Source of the DNA: Arabidopsis thaliana
Taxonomy: Eukaryota > Streptophyta > Magnoliopsida > Brassicales > Brassicaceae
Assembly: GCF_000001735.4 (NCBI RefSeq)
Contig: NC_003076.8
Coordinates: 992,001-1,056,000 of the forward strand
Direction of reading: 5' to 3'
Length of the DNA: 64,000 nt
Under the pieces are notes generated by a model that saw only the letters and a program-made list of their open reading frames with translations, was not told where the DNA came from and made no database searches. Positions 23,803 to 35,075 of this stretch are shown here, in pieces. The translations under genes were made by a program, and so were the position numbers. Positions within the stretch are counted from its first letter, which is position 1. Every line of letters starts with the position of its first letter.

Positions 23803-25251
23803 TTAAGAGATGAGGGGTATTCCTTGGACAAGAAGATTATTTGCGATAACACGATTGGCTGCTTCGGATGGATGAAAACCATCCCAAAACACGTAATTCG
23901 TAGCATTCGAACATGTACCCACCGATCTTGCATTACATAGAAACGACGTTTCCACTGTTCCGGTTCCACAACATGCTCTTCTTGATTCAAAAAACCCTAC
24001 GTTCAAAAATATAAAAAATTGAAATATTTAAAACGAGAAATTAAAGTGTCGGTGTTAGTCGTTAAATAAAGTTGCGGTTTGATAGAAATCGTACCATTCT
24101 CGACAGGGTTCATGGCCATGTTTAAGAGAGGATTATAGATGTCAAAGACGACCAATTTCAGACCGGGAAGATTGTTGGTTAAGTTCATAGACGTGTTGTT
24201 GAGTTTGGTATTGAAGGAAACCGCATCCTGGTTTAGTCTTTCCACGCAGGTATTATTGTTCCCGGTTTCACCAAACAAGGTTATCGCCGCCGGTAAACAA
24301 CCCAATGGCGGTAACGTCGTCACTCCAATCTTTCTAGCTCCTAAATCATACAAATTCTGCCAAAACAAAAAAAGGATTGGACCATCGGTTTAGAGTAAAC
24401 CGGAAAAGTTAAAGATAGGTACGGTGTGGTGTTGGTTAAGTTACTTGGACAAAGGTGGAATAGGGTTTCATGAGACGATCTGAGTATTGATCAGGCGTGA
24501 ATATCCGGTTAAGGATCGGGTTGATGTAATAGCTTTGAAGAAAATCGCTTGATCCCGTGCTTAGAAGATGAATCGCGCCTGAGAATATTTTATTTGCTCT
24601 TTCGCTTCCAACAATGTTTGTCACCTTGTTTTGGTACTCTTTGTAGTTTTTCAGCTGTTGGTTCAATGTTATTGCATTCTACAATAATATGATGAAACCA
24701 TAAAATGTTATTAAGTATTCCGGTTTGACTAACTTAATAGCCGGATTAAACATGGTTGAGGAGGAGTTAATTAGTTACGTAAAATATGGCAGTTCCGTCG
24801 TCATAACCGGAAGCACCAGAGGCGAAATTGGCTCCGGTTAACAGATTTGTCCCATTAGCTTCTTGGCTAAGATACGGCACCGGGTAAGAAGTGAACCCTA
24901 AACTCTCAGCTGCTCAACAACAAACAAAAGCCTAAGGAAATTAAATGAAATGATATATATAGATGGTACGTACTATAACGTAAATAGTGAATTAGGCTGG
25001 TTCGAACCGGTAAAGTCTGTGGCAAGTTTTCCGTTAGAGAAACGGCCAGTGGCATTGTGGGCTAAGAAGTCACGTCCATAGGGAGGAAAATTGGCTTTGA
25101 TGAGGGTATTGAGGCGGTTGTTGTTGCCGGCATCGACAACTGAATCTCCCATTATGATTAGAGCCGGTACAAGTGGCTCACCGGTCCCAACGCCGGCGTA
25201 GAAACAGGCGATAACCGAAAAGGTCATCAACATTATAATAAACATCTTCAT
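23803..25251 (-). CDS. GDSL-type esterase/lipase, tandem copy 2
   Basis: Five exons (minus strand): 25251-25008, 24909-24779, 24678-24445, 24356-24095, 23996-23803; 1065 nt, 354 aa. The exon sizes match copy 1 (244, 131, 234, 262 against 259, 194), so the pair arose by tandem duplication. Signal peptide ([19 protein letters not shown]), block [22 protein letters not shown] in block III, and [13 protein letters not shown] in block V are all intact. The only length change is a single added codon in exon 4 near [15 protein letters not shown]. It is likely a secreted acyl hydrolase; the substrate is unknown. No premature stop or frameshift was seen, so both copies look functional. Confidence 0.93.
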
Positions 25252-26665
25252 TTTCTGTTTGAAATAATGTAGTAAAAGATAGAGATAGGAGTGAGTGAAG
25301 AGATAGGGTTTTAAAGGAAGATAGATTAAGGAAATTACATTCATTTGTTTGAAGCTTGCATGCTTCGGTAGTAACGTCGTATTGGAATTTAAAGATGGTA
25401 GACCTTAACACGCAATTCATCCACAAGAGGACATACGACACCTCTCACATTTTTCATGCAATCACAACAAACAAATTAAAGGATTTTTTTTTTTTTGGTT
25501 TTATAACTATTTCGGGACTCATTTGTTAAATAGGTTTTTTTTTTTTTTTTTTTTGTTAAACAGTTTATCATTCGTTGGGTTTAGTCAAACGATATACAAA
25601 GAGATCACATGCTAAAACATGTGAATGAAACTAAGTTTCACTTAACTTTTACTTCCTAAATTCAACAAACCTTTATTGTTTTCTTTCTTGAGACTCGTCC
25701 TACGTCATCTCCTTTTTGTCTAGACCTAATTAATGAAACCAAAATTCTAATTTGCTTACGTCGAGTATATAGACTGAATTCGGTTATCCTTTTTTTTCGG
25801 TTATCCATTAATATGCTTTCAAGTTTTTTGGTTTATAGATCTATTGTTTCGTTATAAACATAATAAGTTGCTAAGCTCCATTTTTTCGTTATTTTTACAA
25901 CTCACAACTATAAAGTAAATATGAATTTATATAAACAGAGTAAAGTGCACTTTATATATTATTGATCAATATGACAACCAATAATTAAGATTGATCGTCT
26001 CTAAGCATCAGCATATAGATAGGATAAAAGTATTAAAAATTAATTTGTCATAGTATATTAAACGAGTTGATGAGAGCTACATTATTCAAAATATGAGCAG
26101 TAAAACTGGTTTTGACCATGTGAATATTATTACAGTAATCTTTGAATACACACACTGACTTCTCAAAGCCATTAACACCAAACCTTAGCTGTTGGGTTAC
26201 TGTTGCATGACCACTTTTTCCGGTTCAGGCCCCAATTGGGTAAAGTGGGCTTTGATTTGGAAAGAACAGAGATCGGGTTTACAGTCAATCCGAACCGATA
26301 CGATGGATTAAGAAAAAAATCCGGTATGGACTGATTTAACTGAACCATTCGGTTTCGTCCCGTTTCCTTAGTTCACTTCTCTCGTCTATCCCCAGTCGTC
26401 GCCGATTCTCTCTTACCGGTGTCAACTCGCTCCACCGTCGGTAAGTTCCACGAGAACCAAATAAGGTTTCCAATCTCAATCCAATTCCAAATCAATTTCG
26501 ATTCTCGTAGAACTAGTCCAGTGAATCAGTTTTGCTATTCATACTCTGTTCTCTTATGAACTAAGATTACTATCTTCAATTCATAGATTAGGGACACACT
26601 TTGCATAGGTTTTGGTGAATTAGCCTGAAATGTTGTTTAGTTTTCGAATTGAAGTAATTGAATAG
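25252..26665. other. Intergenic region between GDSL copy 2 and the BCCIP-like gene
   Basis: The left part is the GDSL copy 2 promoter, with the block shared with copy 1. T tracts lie at about 25484-25497 and 25536-25554. The right part (from about 26220) contains TGGGTA/TGGGCT elements and a CG-richer leader (ctcgtctatccccagtcgtcgccg), the likely promoter and 5' UTR of the BCCIP-like gene. Confidence 0.5.
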
Positions 26666-28026
26666 ATGCCTAGAAGGCCATCAGGGAGAAGAAGATTGTC
26701 AAAGTATAAACCTTTAGCATTTTCATCGTTTATACGTTCTCTTGCCTTTGCTTCAACGGCTAGACGTAAATTGCCTCTTCCGGATATGTCTTTTGGTTAG
26801 TAGTAACCTCAAAGATTGAGACTTTCTCTAGACAGAACATCGTAGCGACTTGATGAGTATGTCTCATTCTTAACTTTGTAGATGAAAAGTTCCATAATTT
26901 GTCTAAGAAAGGGAAAGAGAAATCATCGTTGGAATCCTCTGATGAAGAAGACTCTCAGGTAACCGATTTCGTGAAGTTACTCTGCTATTGATTTCTTTTA
27001 TCTTTTTGTTACGTTTTAATTCGTTGTTTGATCTTTGAAGGGAGATGTCCAAGCAGGTTTTGTGGATTTGATACTGAATCAAACAGCGTTAGGAACTGTG
27101 GTAAAAGTAGCAGATGATGAGGATGAGGCATTATTTGCTCTTATCACTGCTCTTAACTTGGCAAGATACAAGGCAAGTCATGTAGACTCACCTCTATTAA
27201 GTGAACTTTACATTTATATATGCTTAATGATCGACTTGATCATGTGCTGTGTATATGATTTCATTTGCTTGTTAAGCTTGTTGAAGTATTAAATGATGTT
27301 CAAAGGTGTTTATTCGTATTTGCTATTATGCTTATGGTGAGCAATCTATTAACAACCGAATGATCTTTTTTTGTGTGTTCAGGAGAATAAGTGCTTTAGA
27401 GAGCTAAAAGAGTTTCTTCTTAAAGTTTGTTCGGAGAAGAATGTAGCGAGTGATCTAGAACTACTCTTAGAGAAAAAGGCCAAAGATGTTGGTTTATTGG
27501 TCTCTCAAAGAGTGATGAATCTTCCTCTACAACTCCTTCCTCCACTATATGATGGATTGTTCGACGAAGTCTCATGGGCCACTGAAGACGAGGTTTGATC
27601 TTTCAAAGTTAAGTTTAGGCAAATTCTTTTCTTATGAGCAAATTAAAGATCTTCGAAATTTATCAATTTGTAAGTTTCTGTTTACAGCCTACAGAAGAGC
27701 TTCGAGGGTCATTCCGCTTCAAGTCATATATTCTAATCGCTAAGATCTACAAGGTAAGTGTTCTGGTAAGGTTATTTTTTCCGGTTCTCGAATTCTCTTT
27801 CTTGTTTCAACAATGTCGTGGTGAAGAAGAGAACGAGGAACAATATAACTTAAGCCTGAAGATGAAATTTTTCTCGAGGTACTTATTCTCACATTACCTA
27901 CTCGACTTCCCGTCTGTTAGCAAAAAAAGTTATACCCTAAACATGTGTTACAAAATGTATTGCAGCTTAGCTCTTGGTCATTCATATTACCTATGTACTC
28001 GCAGCTTGTTACATCTCAAGAGGTAA
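26666..28026 (+). CDS. BCCIP-like (p21/CDK-inhibitor-binding) protein, C-terminally altered
   Basis: Exons 1-5 are clear: 26666-26795, 26882-26958, 27041-27172, 27383-27592, 27688-27753. The N terminus is Arg/Lys-rich (PRRPSGRRRLSKY) and an acidic SSDEEDSQ stretch precedes the BCCIP fold (GFVDLILNQTALGTVVKV, ALFALITALNLARYK, LPLQLLPPLYDGLFDEVSWA, FRFKSYILIAKIYK). Intron 3 appears to use a GC donor (AAG|GCAAGT). After exon 5 the frame stays open through the next intron to a stop at 28024-28026, giving about 295 aa with an unrelated tail. Conserved C-terminal BCCIP sequence is present downstream but in other frames (separate entry). BCCIP proteins link cell-cycle control, ribosome assembly and DNA repair in animals and yeast. 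This copy probably makes a truncated product or none; a full-length paralog elsewhere in the genome is expected. Confidence 0.7.
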
Positions 28027-28218
28027 GTTATCTCTTTAATGCCAACATACTTTCCCTGGAATCACAAAAATTTGATTCAAGTGTTTCAGGTTTGTAATCT
28101 TTGGTTATAATGGCGATTGGCGAATCTAGTAGTTGAAGAATTGTCAGTGCTGGTCGTGGAGACACAAAAGATTCCTGAATTCAGAAAGAAGTTGAAGTCT
28201 CTCATTGACGAACAATAA
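27834..28218 (+). pseudogene. Out-of-frame remnant of the BCCIP C terminus
   Basis: Three blocks match what the family shows at its C terminus: LKPEDEIFLE (ending at donor 27878|GT), LSSWSFILPMYSQLVTSQE (from 27966 after a CAG acceptor to 28022|GT) and a final block ELSVLVVETQKIPEFRKKLK ending in TAA at 28216-28218. The first block is preceded in its own frame by a TAA at 27846-27848, inside what should be the IYxKPEDEIF segment. No acceptor AG upstream yields the right phase from exon 5, which ends in phase 0. The last block also has an in-frame stop upstream before any clean acceptor. These blocks therefore look like decayed exons 6-8. Confidence 0.65.
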
Positions 28219-31200
28219 TGAACATCTCTTCTTCTTAAAGATTCAGCTCACCGGTCAGTTGTTATAGATCTCTGCCAGTTTTGATGAGGTTATTACAGTG
28301 CTATTTTTTGTCATTCTCAGGCTTTCTTCCCCTGCATATTAGTGGAACTGAAACATTGGTCTACTACCTTTTCTTTTTTTTTGCTCAAGGGTTTATATGA
28401 AACAGTGTGAAATGCTATCAATGATTCTTAATTGTAAGTGTTGAAGTTTAGTTAGAAACAGATGTAGATTGGTCTATTTGATTCATAACACTAAAGTTAA
28501 ATGCACGAGTTAGTGTAAACTTTGTATTTATCTTATAAAAGTATGTGTATAGATATACTCAAATGAGACATTTTCAGAAGATGAAACAGTAGTGTTGACA
28601 AAATATACTCAAGTATGTGTTAGTGGATCACAGCGCGTTGGAATACAGTGGTGATCATTGGGAATAAACAATATAGTTGGCTATGTATAAATGATCTCAA
28701 AGCTATGCATGTTAACCAGAAATTTCGAGCTAGATTGTGTAAATCAGAACCAAGATTGTGAACAGCAAATGTGTTATCTACTCTCTTCGTCAACCCTTGG
28801 ACTCTCCCAAAAGACAATTTGCTTGTGATGTTTTTACTTTGGTAACAAATAGACTCTTCCAAAAGAAAGTCTTTGAGCTTGAATACAAAGTTATTTGCAA
28901 CAGAAAAAAAAGAAAACAAACAAAAAGGAAAGTAAAACCAGAAAAAAATGAAAAAGGAGAAAGAGACACATGTTTTTTGCAGCTTTCGCAGTACAAAAGC
29001 ATCGCAGAAGAAGCTCCTACCACTTGAAGATATTTTTATAAGAAAACATATATATGATTTATTTTTGTTTACATAGAATCTTTATGTTTTAAAAAAAAAT
29101 ATTGGATAGAAAATAGTTATACAAATCATAATTCTTATTTCTTAGTTGTAACTGATGAACGATTTGATTAATTTTATTCACAAAACATAGGTAATCTAGT
29201 TACTTGTAAATTAATTTTGAATTGAAAACTCATAAAACTCAACATAGTAACACAATATGAACACACGTTTTATCCAATCCAAACCAAAAACTGATATGAT
29301 CAAATATGTATATAAAATTGTTCTAACTGGACCAATCCGAAATTGATATTAAAATGAGATCTTGTGAAGATGAAACTGTTGGAAGAATTATCCCTAACAA
29401 CAACATATTATTCGTTTCAGTTTTACTTTGGTTAGTATTTTTAGATCCTAAAAAGAAACTCAAAATTTTCCACAAAAAAGAGGATTGATTGAAATCCATA
29501 TAGCCTTTTTTTTGTAACAGCAATACAATATTATGGGTTAGCTATAAAGATGGAAATTGTTTTTATTAGAATTTTTTTTTTTTGGTTAAATTATTGAATT
29601 TACTTTGTCTACATGTATGTGTAAATGTACCTCCTCCTCACTTTATGTTGGTTACTTGTTGTGAGTATATATTATACGAGGATCAAACCTTAACACATGA
29701 GGGGACCTAGCACGACTCTTCGACACGTTAACCAATCAAATTTAGACAGCCTTTCTATGTTACAAAGCCCTAAACTTTTAAAATATTAGAATTTATGTGT
29801 TTATACGAAGGACCAGTAGACTCGGTCCAAGGGTTAGTATGTTTCTTGCTTTCTCTTTTTTTTTTTTGTTACTACATGCAACACGACAGGTCGTCTCTTT
29901 TAATCGTAAGGTTATTGCATGTTGGTTTGTCCTCGAGAGTCGTTCTAAACCGAAGTATGGCGGCTAATAATTTCCACTGCTGGTTAATCACCAGGTTTGC
30001 GGCTTCGTACCGGTGAAATAGAAGATGTTAATGTACTTATAAATCTATGTACCGGTAGATATAATTCGTTAGTTAATGCGTGATTTGAATGATGTGATTT
30101 ATATGTGTACCGTGAAAAAAAAAATGTGTACCGTGAAATGAAAAAGAAATAACTATGCTCGTACATGTAGAAAGTAATTACTTGTGACAAGACTTGAGTT
30201 TGCATAAATTATAAATCAGATACATCAAATTTATAACAATATTTTATTTTGCATGACAGTTTTGTTTTTTGATTTTAGATTTTTTGTTTTATTTTTGGTT
30301 TTTGATGAAAAGAGAAATGAAACGAATATAAATGATCTTCAAATGAGTTTTAGTTAAATTTTATGTATAAGCAAATAATACATGTACTTGGCAGTTGGCA
30401 GAGAGATCATATGTTTGAACGATTTTTCTTAAATACGTATTTATGAATTTCAAAACGATTTTCAGTTTCATTTTATGACACATACGAAGAGCATTTCGAT
30501 GCGATTCACACCCAAACAGTAAACTAATTTTTGGCAATGACAAATATATTTAGATTAGGCAAATTTTTGAGTGAAAGAAGGGAGGGAACAGAACCGAGTA
30601 CGTGTTGATTGGTAATAACAAGGGCCACTCATTTTATGAATAAAATACGCTATAAAAAGTGTGTTTTACTGTTGGAAAGATATTTAGCCATGAAAACAAC
30701 CATAAGTAGTTAAACACAACGCATGGACATTATGTTTTACTGAAACCCTAATACTCTACATAATGTTTTAGACTTTTAGTTCAAAACGATTCATACCCAA
30801 ATACTGACACCAATCACCATCTCAATTTTGGCAATAAGAAATATATTTAGATGTAGCAAAATTTTGAGTAAAATCAGGGATGGAATGGAACAGAGCACGT
30901 GTTGATTTGTAATAACACCAAACGCGAGGGGCCAGTCATTTTATAAATAAAAATGGTGTTTCACTTTTGGAAAAATATTTAGCTATGAAAATAACCATAA
31001 GTGGCTAAACACAACACAGGCACATTATGTGTTACTGAAACCCTAAAACTCTATATAATGTTCTAGTTCACAGTGTCTTTTTCAGGCAAATCCTAAAGTC
31101 TTTGCATGCCCTTGATTTGGTAGCGAATCAATTTGCCTACGTAGGTGTACTGTATATACTTCTTTGTTTTTTCTTCAGTTTTTTCTTTATTTATTTTAGC

Positions 31201-32759
31201 TCTGAAGTCTTGGAAGCAATAATTACATAAGATTTTGTTATGGCACATGTGTAGATAACCCTTATCTTATCCCTTTTTTTTTTTAATTCACAATGAAACC
31301 AAAACCAGTTTGTTTTTGATCAATTTTGCTTTGACTATTCTTAAGCAAAAATAAAATAAAATGATTGAAACCCACATTGAACTTAAACTCGATTTCAATA
31401 CCTTTAGTCATTGAGCTGGAACGAAAAATGTTTATGATATTTGGTAATTTGTTAATAAACGAGAATCCAAACTATGTAATAGTAATCTAACAAAATCGAA
31501 ACAAGTTACTAAGTTAGTCGTATTTTGCTAGATTTGTTTATATGATAGCGAATATACATGTAGAGAACCAGAAGTTGGTCGGCGTTGAGGATAATTGTAA
31601 CAGTACTTAGCCGCTAACCACTGAATTAATGACACGTGATCTCTCTTGAGTTTACCGTTGAAATTAATATTTCCCACTTGCATCTCTCATTTCTCAAAGA
31701 TGGGTCTATCATTCAGGCTGTACTATATTCTTTATACACCCAAAATGGCCAATCCATTTAAAAAAAACTTTTCTCCATTTGAACACTGAATCAATGTAGA
31801 ATGCTAATTTCTTCTTGTTGTCAAAAACTAGACTGTTAATTACTTAATTATACTTTTGCAACTTGCAAGGTAGCAAAAAGTAAAATCTTAAGTAAAAATA
31901 TGAAAATATTGTAAGCATTTTAATGATTAAGACTTGTTATTTAATGGTTATTCGGTTGAATATAGATATTTTTTCTTAAAACTCTTGACAAAAAACTATA
32001 TCTCATACCTCATATATACATATAATAAATATTTTATTGAAGACTGACTTTTCTATCTAATATGTTTCGAATTATATAGTTTGTAGGCAGAGACATTTTT
32101 TGTTTACCGCGGACATGTCTACGCTAGTGAGGGATTTATACCCAATAAATCTATATTTTTGACGTTGAATTTTGGAATGTAATAAATATATATATAGAGA
32201 AAGGGTCCCTATAGAGAAATATACATATGCCTATTAGATTTTTTTTTGAAAATAAAAGGTGGTTGTTTGTCACAATACCAGCCGTGAAAATAGATATGAA
32301 TATGATCGCCGAGTAAGAAGAGGAGAGGATCATATTTTAGATGGTCATCAAGGTCTTGTCACTTTGACCAGAACTAAAAAAAGTTTTCATCGTTTAACTA
32401 TCCTTTTCCGTATCTCCACGTTTATCATATAATAAGGTTCACTACATGTGATGTGACCTATCAAGCCATGTATGAGGATTTAATGATTTATATACTACAG
32501 CAACTTAGATTTTATTAATTAATCAAGAGTTTACTATTTTTGTAGTATTACAATGCTAAACATGATATGCAATTAATCTAGTTTTTATTCTGATAATCGA
32601 CAGATCGTTATCAATACTTCTGTAAACTCAATTGATATTTCGGATTCAACTCATCTTTGGCAGTTTTTATTCAGAGTACGGAAATTCAGAACACAAATAA
32701 ACATGAGATTACATGCAAATTTTCTTCTTTCATTTTTGCAGTTTATGACAATCATGAAA
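28219..32759. other. Gene-free region downstream of TFL1 (3' regulatory interval)
   Basis: No gene is supported in this 4.5-kb AT-rich stretch between the BCCIP-like gene and the TFL1 stop. TFL1 expression in the shoot apex is known to depend on sequence 3' of the gene, so part of this region is likely regulatory. It contains a tandem duplication at about 30501-31067 (separate entry). Short frames such as 28620-28919 (-) and 28758-29027 (+) overlap each other and lack family features. Confidence 0.55.
30501..31067. repeat. Imperfect tandem duplication (two units of about 285 bp)
   Basis: Unit 1 (about 30501-30772) and unit 2 (about 30786-31067) share, in order: cgattca(c/t)accc, ggcaat(g/a)a...aaatatatttaga, (t/c)acgtgttgat, cattttat(g/a)aataaa, gaaa(g/a)atatttagc(c/t)atgaaaa, accataagt(a/g)g, ttactgaaaccctaa and ctctatataatgtt. 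Homologous sites are offset by about 285-297 bp. Unit 2 has a full G-box CACGTG at 30896-30901 where unit 1 has TACGTG (30599-30604), and CCATAAGTGG at 30995-31004 where unit 1 has CCATAAGTAG (30700-30709). Confidence 0.8.
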
Positions 32760-33796
32760 CTAGCGTTTGCGTGCAGCGGTTTCTCTTTGTGCGTTAAAGA
32801 AGACGGCCGCGACAGGGAGACCAAGATCATACTCGACCGCAAATTTACGAGTGTTGAAGTGATCTCTCGAAGGGATATTAGGAAAGATAACACGTCTTTG
32901 CTTCTGCCTGAACAGAACAAACACAAACCTATGTATCCCTATGCTTGGCCTTGGCAATTCATAGCTCACCACCTCTTTGCCTATATTACAATGCAAATAT
33001 TTTTATTTCTATATAACATGATATATGTATAAGTATTTAAATTACAAGATTCATGAAGAGGCCTTACCAAACGTAGCATCTGTTGTGCCGGGAATGTTTG
33101 TAACGATCCTATTGAAACATTCAACAATACTAATATTATTACTTTACAGAAAAAGTTCTGAGAACTCATGGCGATGGAGATCTTTGACCAACTCAAATGT
33201 ATATAACTTACACCCAAAAAAAACTTTATTAGGGTTATAACGAAATGATTTAAATGCAATGTATATGGAATATGGGCCCAAAATGAAAAGAAAGAATAAA
33301 TAAATTAAACGTACCAGTGCAGGTGTTCTTTTAGAAAGGGGTCACTAGGACCTGGAACATCTGGGTCTATCATCACCTGTTTTGCATTTCGGTTGAGTTT
33401 TACCATTAAAAAAAAAAGACTGGAAAAAGGAATGATAAAAACTAAAGCTACAATTTATAAGATTATTGAGTTAGAAATGGAAAACTTGTAAGAGGAAAAG
33501 GAAGTGAGACGTTTTATATGGTTTTTTTTGGCACAATATAAATAAAACCAACATTATTATAAAATAATTTAAATATATGTATTTACCAAAGTGAAGAAGG
33601 ATCTGAGATCACCACCATGGATCTCAACCCTAGGCTTGGAGGAAACAGAAGAAGGAAAGAGCTCATGGCCATTGGAGACTTGCTTCTTGTTATAACTAAC
33701 ATTCATCTTAGTTGTTGGAGTGAAGAAATCAAGAACATCTCCTACCACTCTCCCCATTATCAATGGCTCTATCACTCTAGTTCCCATATTCTCCAT
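32760..33796 (-). CDS. TFL1: TERMINAL FLOWER 1, PEBP-family floral repressor
   Basis: Four exons (minus strand): 33796-33587, 33376-33315, 33108-33068, 32980-32760; 534 nt, 177 aa, the classic PEBP exon plan. Ligand-pocket motifs [11 protein letters not shown] and [12 protein letters not shown] are intact. The two residues that separate TFL1-type repressors from FT-type activators are of the repressor type: His88 (EHLHW) and Asp144 (SRDHF). The protein keeps the shoot apex indeterminate and delays flowering by acting with FD and 14-3-3 proteins. It opposes LFY and AP1 in the inflorescence. A TATAAATA box lies at 33868-33875 on the minus strand and GA/CT repeats occur in the leader. The gene is flanked by long gene-free regions on both sides. 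Confidence 0.98.
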
Positions 33797-33867
33797 TTTC
33801 TTTTGTTAACTTAGAGGAAAAGAGAGATTTGTAGTGATTTGGGAGACAAAGAGACGACCGAGACATC

Positions 33868-33875
33868 TATTTATA
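33868..33875 (-). promoter_or_regulatory. TATA box of TFL1
   Basis: TATAAATA on the minus strand lies 72 bp upstream of the TFL1 ATG. Position and sequence fit a core promoter with a short leader. Confidence 0.6.
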
Positions 33876-34498
33876 GGGGTTTTCCGTCTTAGAGAGAGAG
33901 AGAAAGATAAAAGAATCAATAGACATTAATTCCCAATTATGTGTACTAACCTCTTTCTCTTTTTTTTTTCTTTTTCTTTTTCTTTTTGTTTGCTTTCTCA
34001 AACATGTACACCAACTATATTAAAGTAAATTTGGGGGGTTTTAATAAGTAACTTATTTTAGGTGATTTAAAACTATAATTATATTTAATTGAATTAAGAA
34101 ATATCACTTTTTTGGTATTCACTATATAATTACGTTTGACTTCTTCAGCAACATTGACTGCTTCAGCAACATTGGCATATCATGCATGGTTTCAAGTTTC
34201 AACCCCTATCTATGACCAAGACTTTATATAAATACCATATCGATCGCTAGATTTCGTTAATATATAGAATATCTTTTGTGTCACGAAGAACAAAACCCAC
34301 TAACGTCTAAATTTCGACAAAATTCCTAGCTATATATACCTCGGCGAATAAAAAGCTATTTTTAAGTCTCACTGGTCGATGAATTCAAAAAGAATTTCAG
34401 TAGAACATATAATTGGCCAAGATTAAGATATTTGTCATAAAAACACTCTCATCGTACTTTGATTCTATTACAACTCCGGATACAATTATTGCTCAGAG
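33876..34498. other. TFL1 proximal promoter region
   Basis: This AT-rich stretch upstream of TFL1 has GA-rich (33889-33907) and CT-rich (33955-33985) simple sequence. 'ttcagcaacattg' is repeated at about 34143-34158 and 34161-34175. No gene was seen. Confidence 0.45.
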
Positions 34499-35067
34499 TA
34501 GGCCTGGGCAAAAAAACCGCTAACCGATTAACCGAACCGAATCGAACCGAAAAACATGGTTCGGTTCAGGTTTGGATAGCTTAAAATAACCGGTTGAATA
34601 TTATATGTCTTAGATTTCGGTTTCGGTTTCGGTTAGGTTAATAACCGATAACCAAATGAAAACCAAAGCATATATGTATGATAGATAATATATCACAGTA
34701 TGTATTGACACTTAACTATGTTTTTCTCTTTATTAGTTTGCAAGTTGAATTTCGTGAGTTGTGAATCAGGTGTTTTAATATTATGGAGAGTATGGACCAT
34801 CTTTGTGAGTTGTGAATATTTCTCTTTTTTACGTACGTTCTATATCGGTTATTGGTCAAATTTTTTGGTTGTTTCGGTTTTTAGTCGGTTATTTCGGTTT
34901 TAGTTTATTTATGGTTACCAAGTTTAATATCCAAACCGAACCGAACCGAAAGATATCCGAACCGAACCGAACCAAAATTCCTCAAATATCCAAATGGTTC
35001 TTATATTACTATAACCGAAATAACCGAAACCATGCGCAACCGAACCGAAACTGAATGCCCAGGCCTA
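34499..35067. mobile_element. Non-autonomous hAT-type MITE (569 bp) with 8-bp target-site duplication
   Basis: The 12-bp terminal inverted repeats are perfect: TAGGCCTGGGCA at 34499-34510 and its reverse complement TGCCCAGGCCTA at 35056-35067. The element is flanked by an exact 8-bp direct repeat GCTCAGAG (34491-34498 and 35068-35075). Eight-bp duplications are the hallmark of hAT transposases. The interior is rich in CCGAACCGAA/TTCGGTTT repeats and has no transposase frame, so it must be mobilised in trans. It lies about 0.7 kb upstream of the TFL1 start codon, between TFL1 and RPS28B. Confidence 0.85.
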
Positions 35068-35075
35068 GCTCAGAG

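Noticed and set aside
28620-29027. Opposed 77-99-aa frames between BCCIP-like gene and TFL1
   Set aside because: They overlap on opposite strands, are AT-rich, and have no domain or splice partner.
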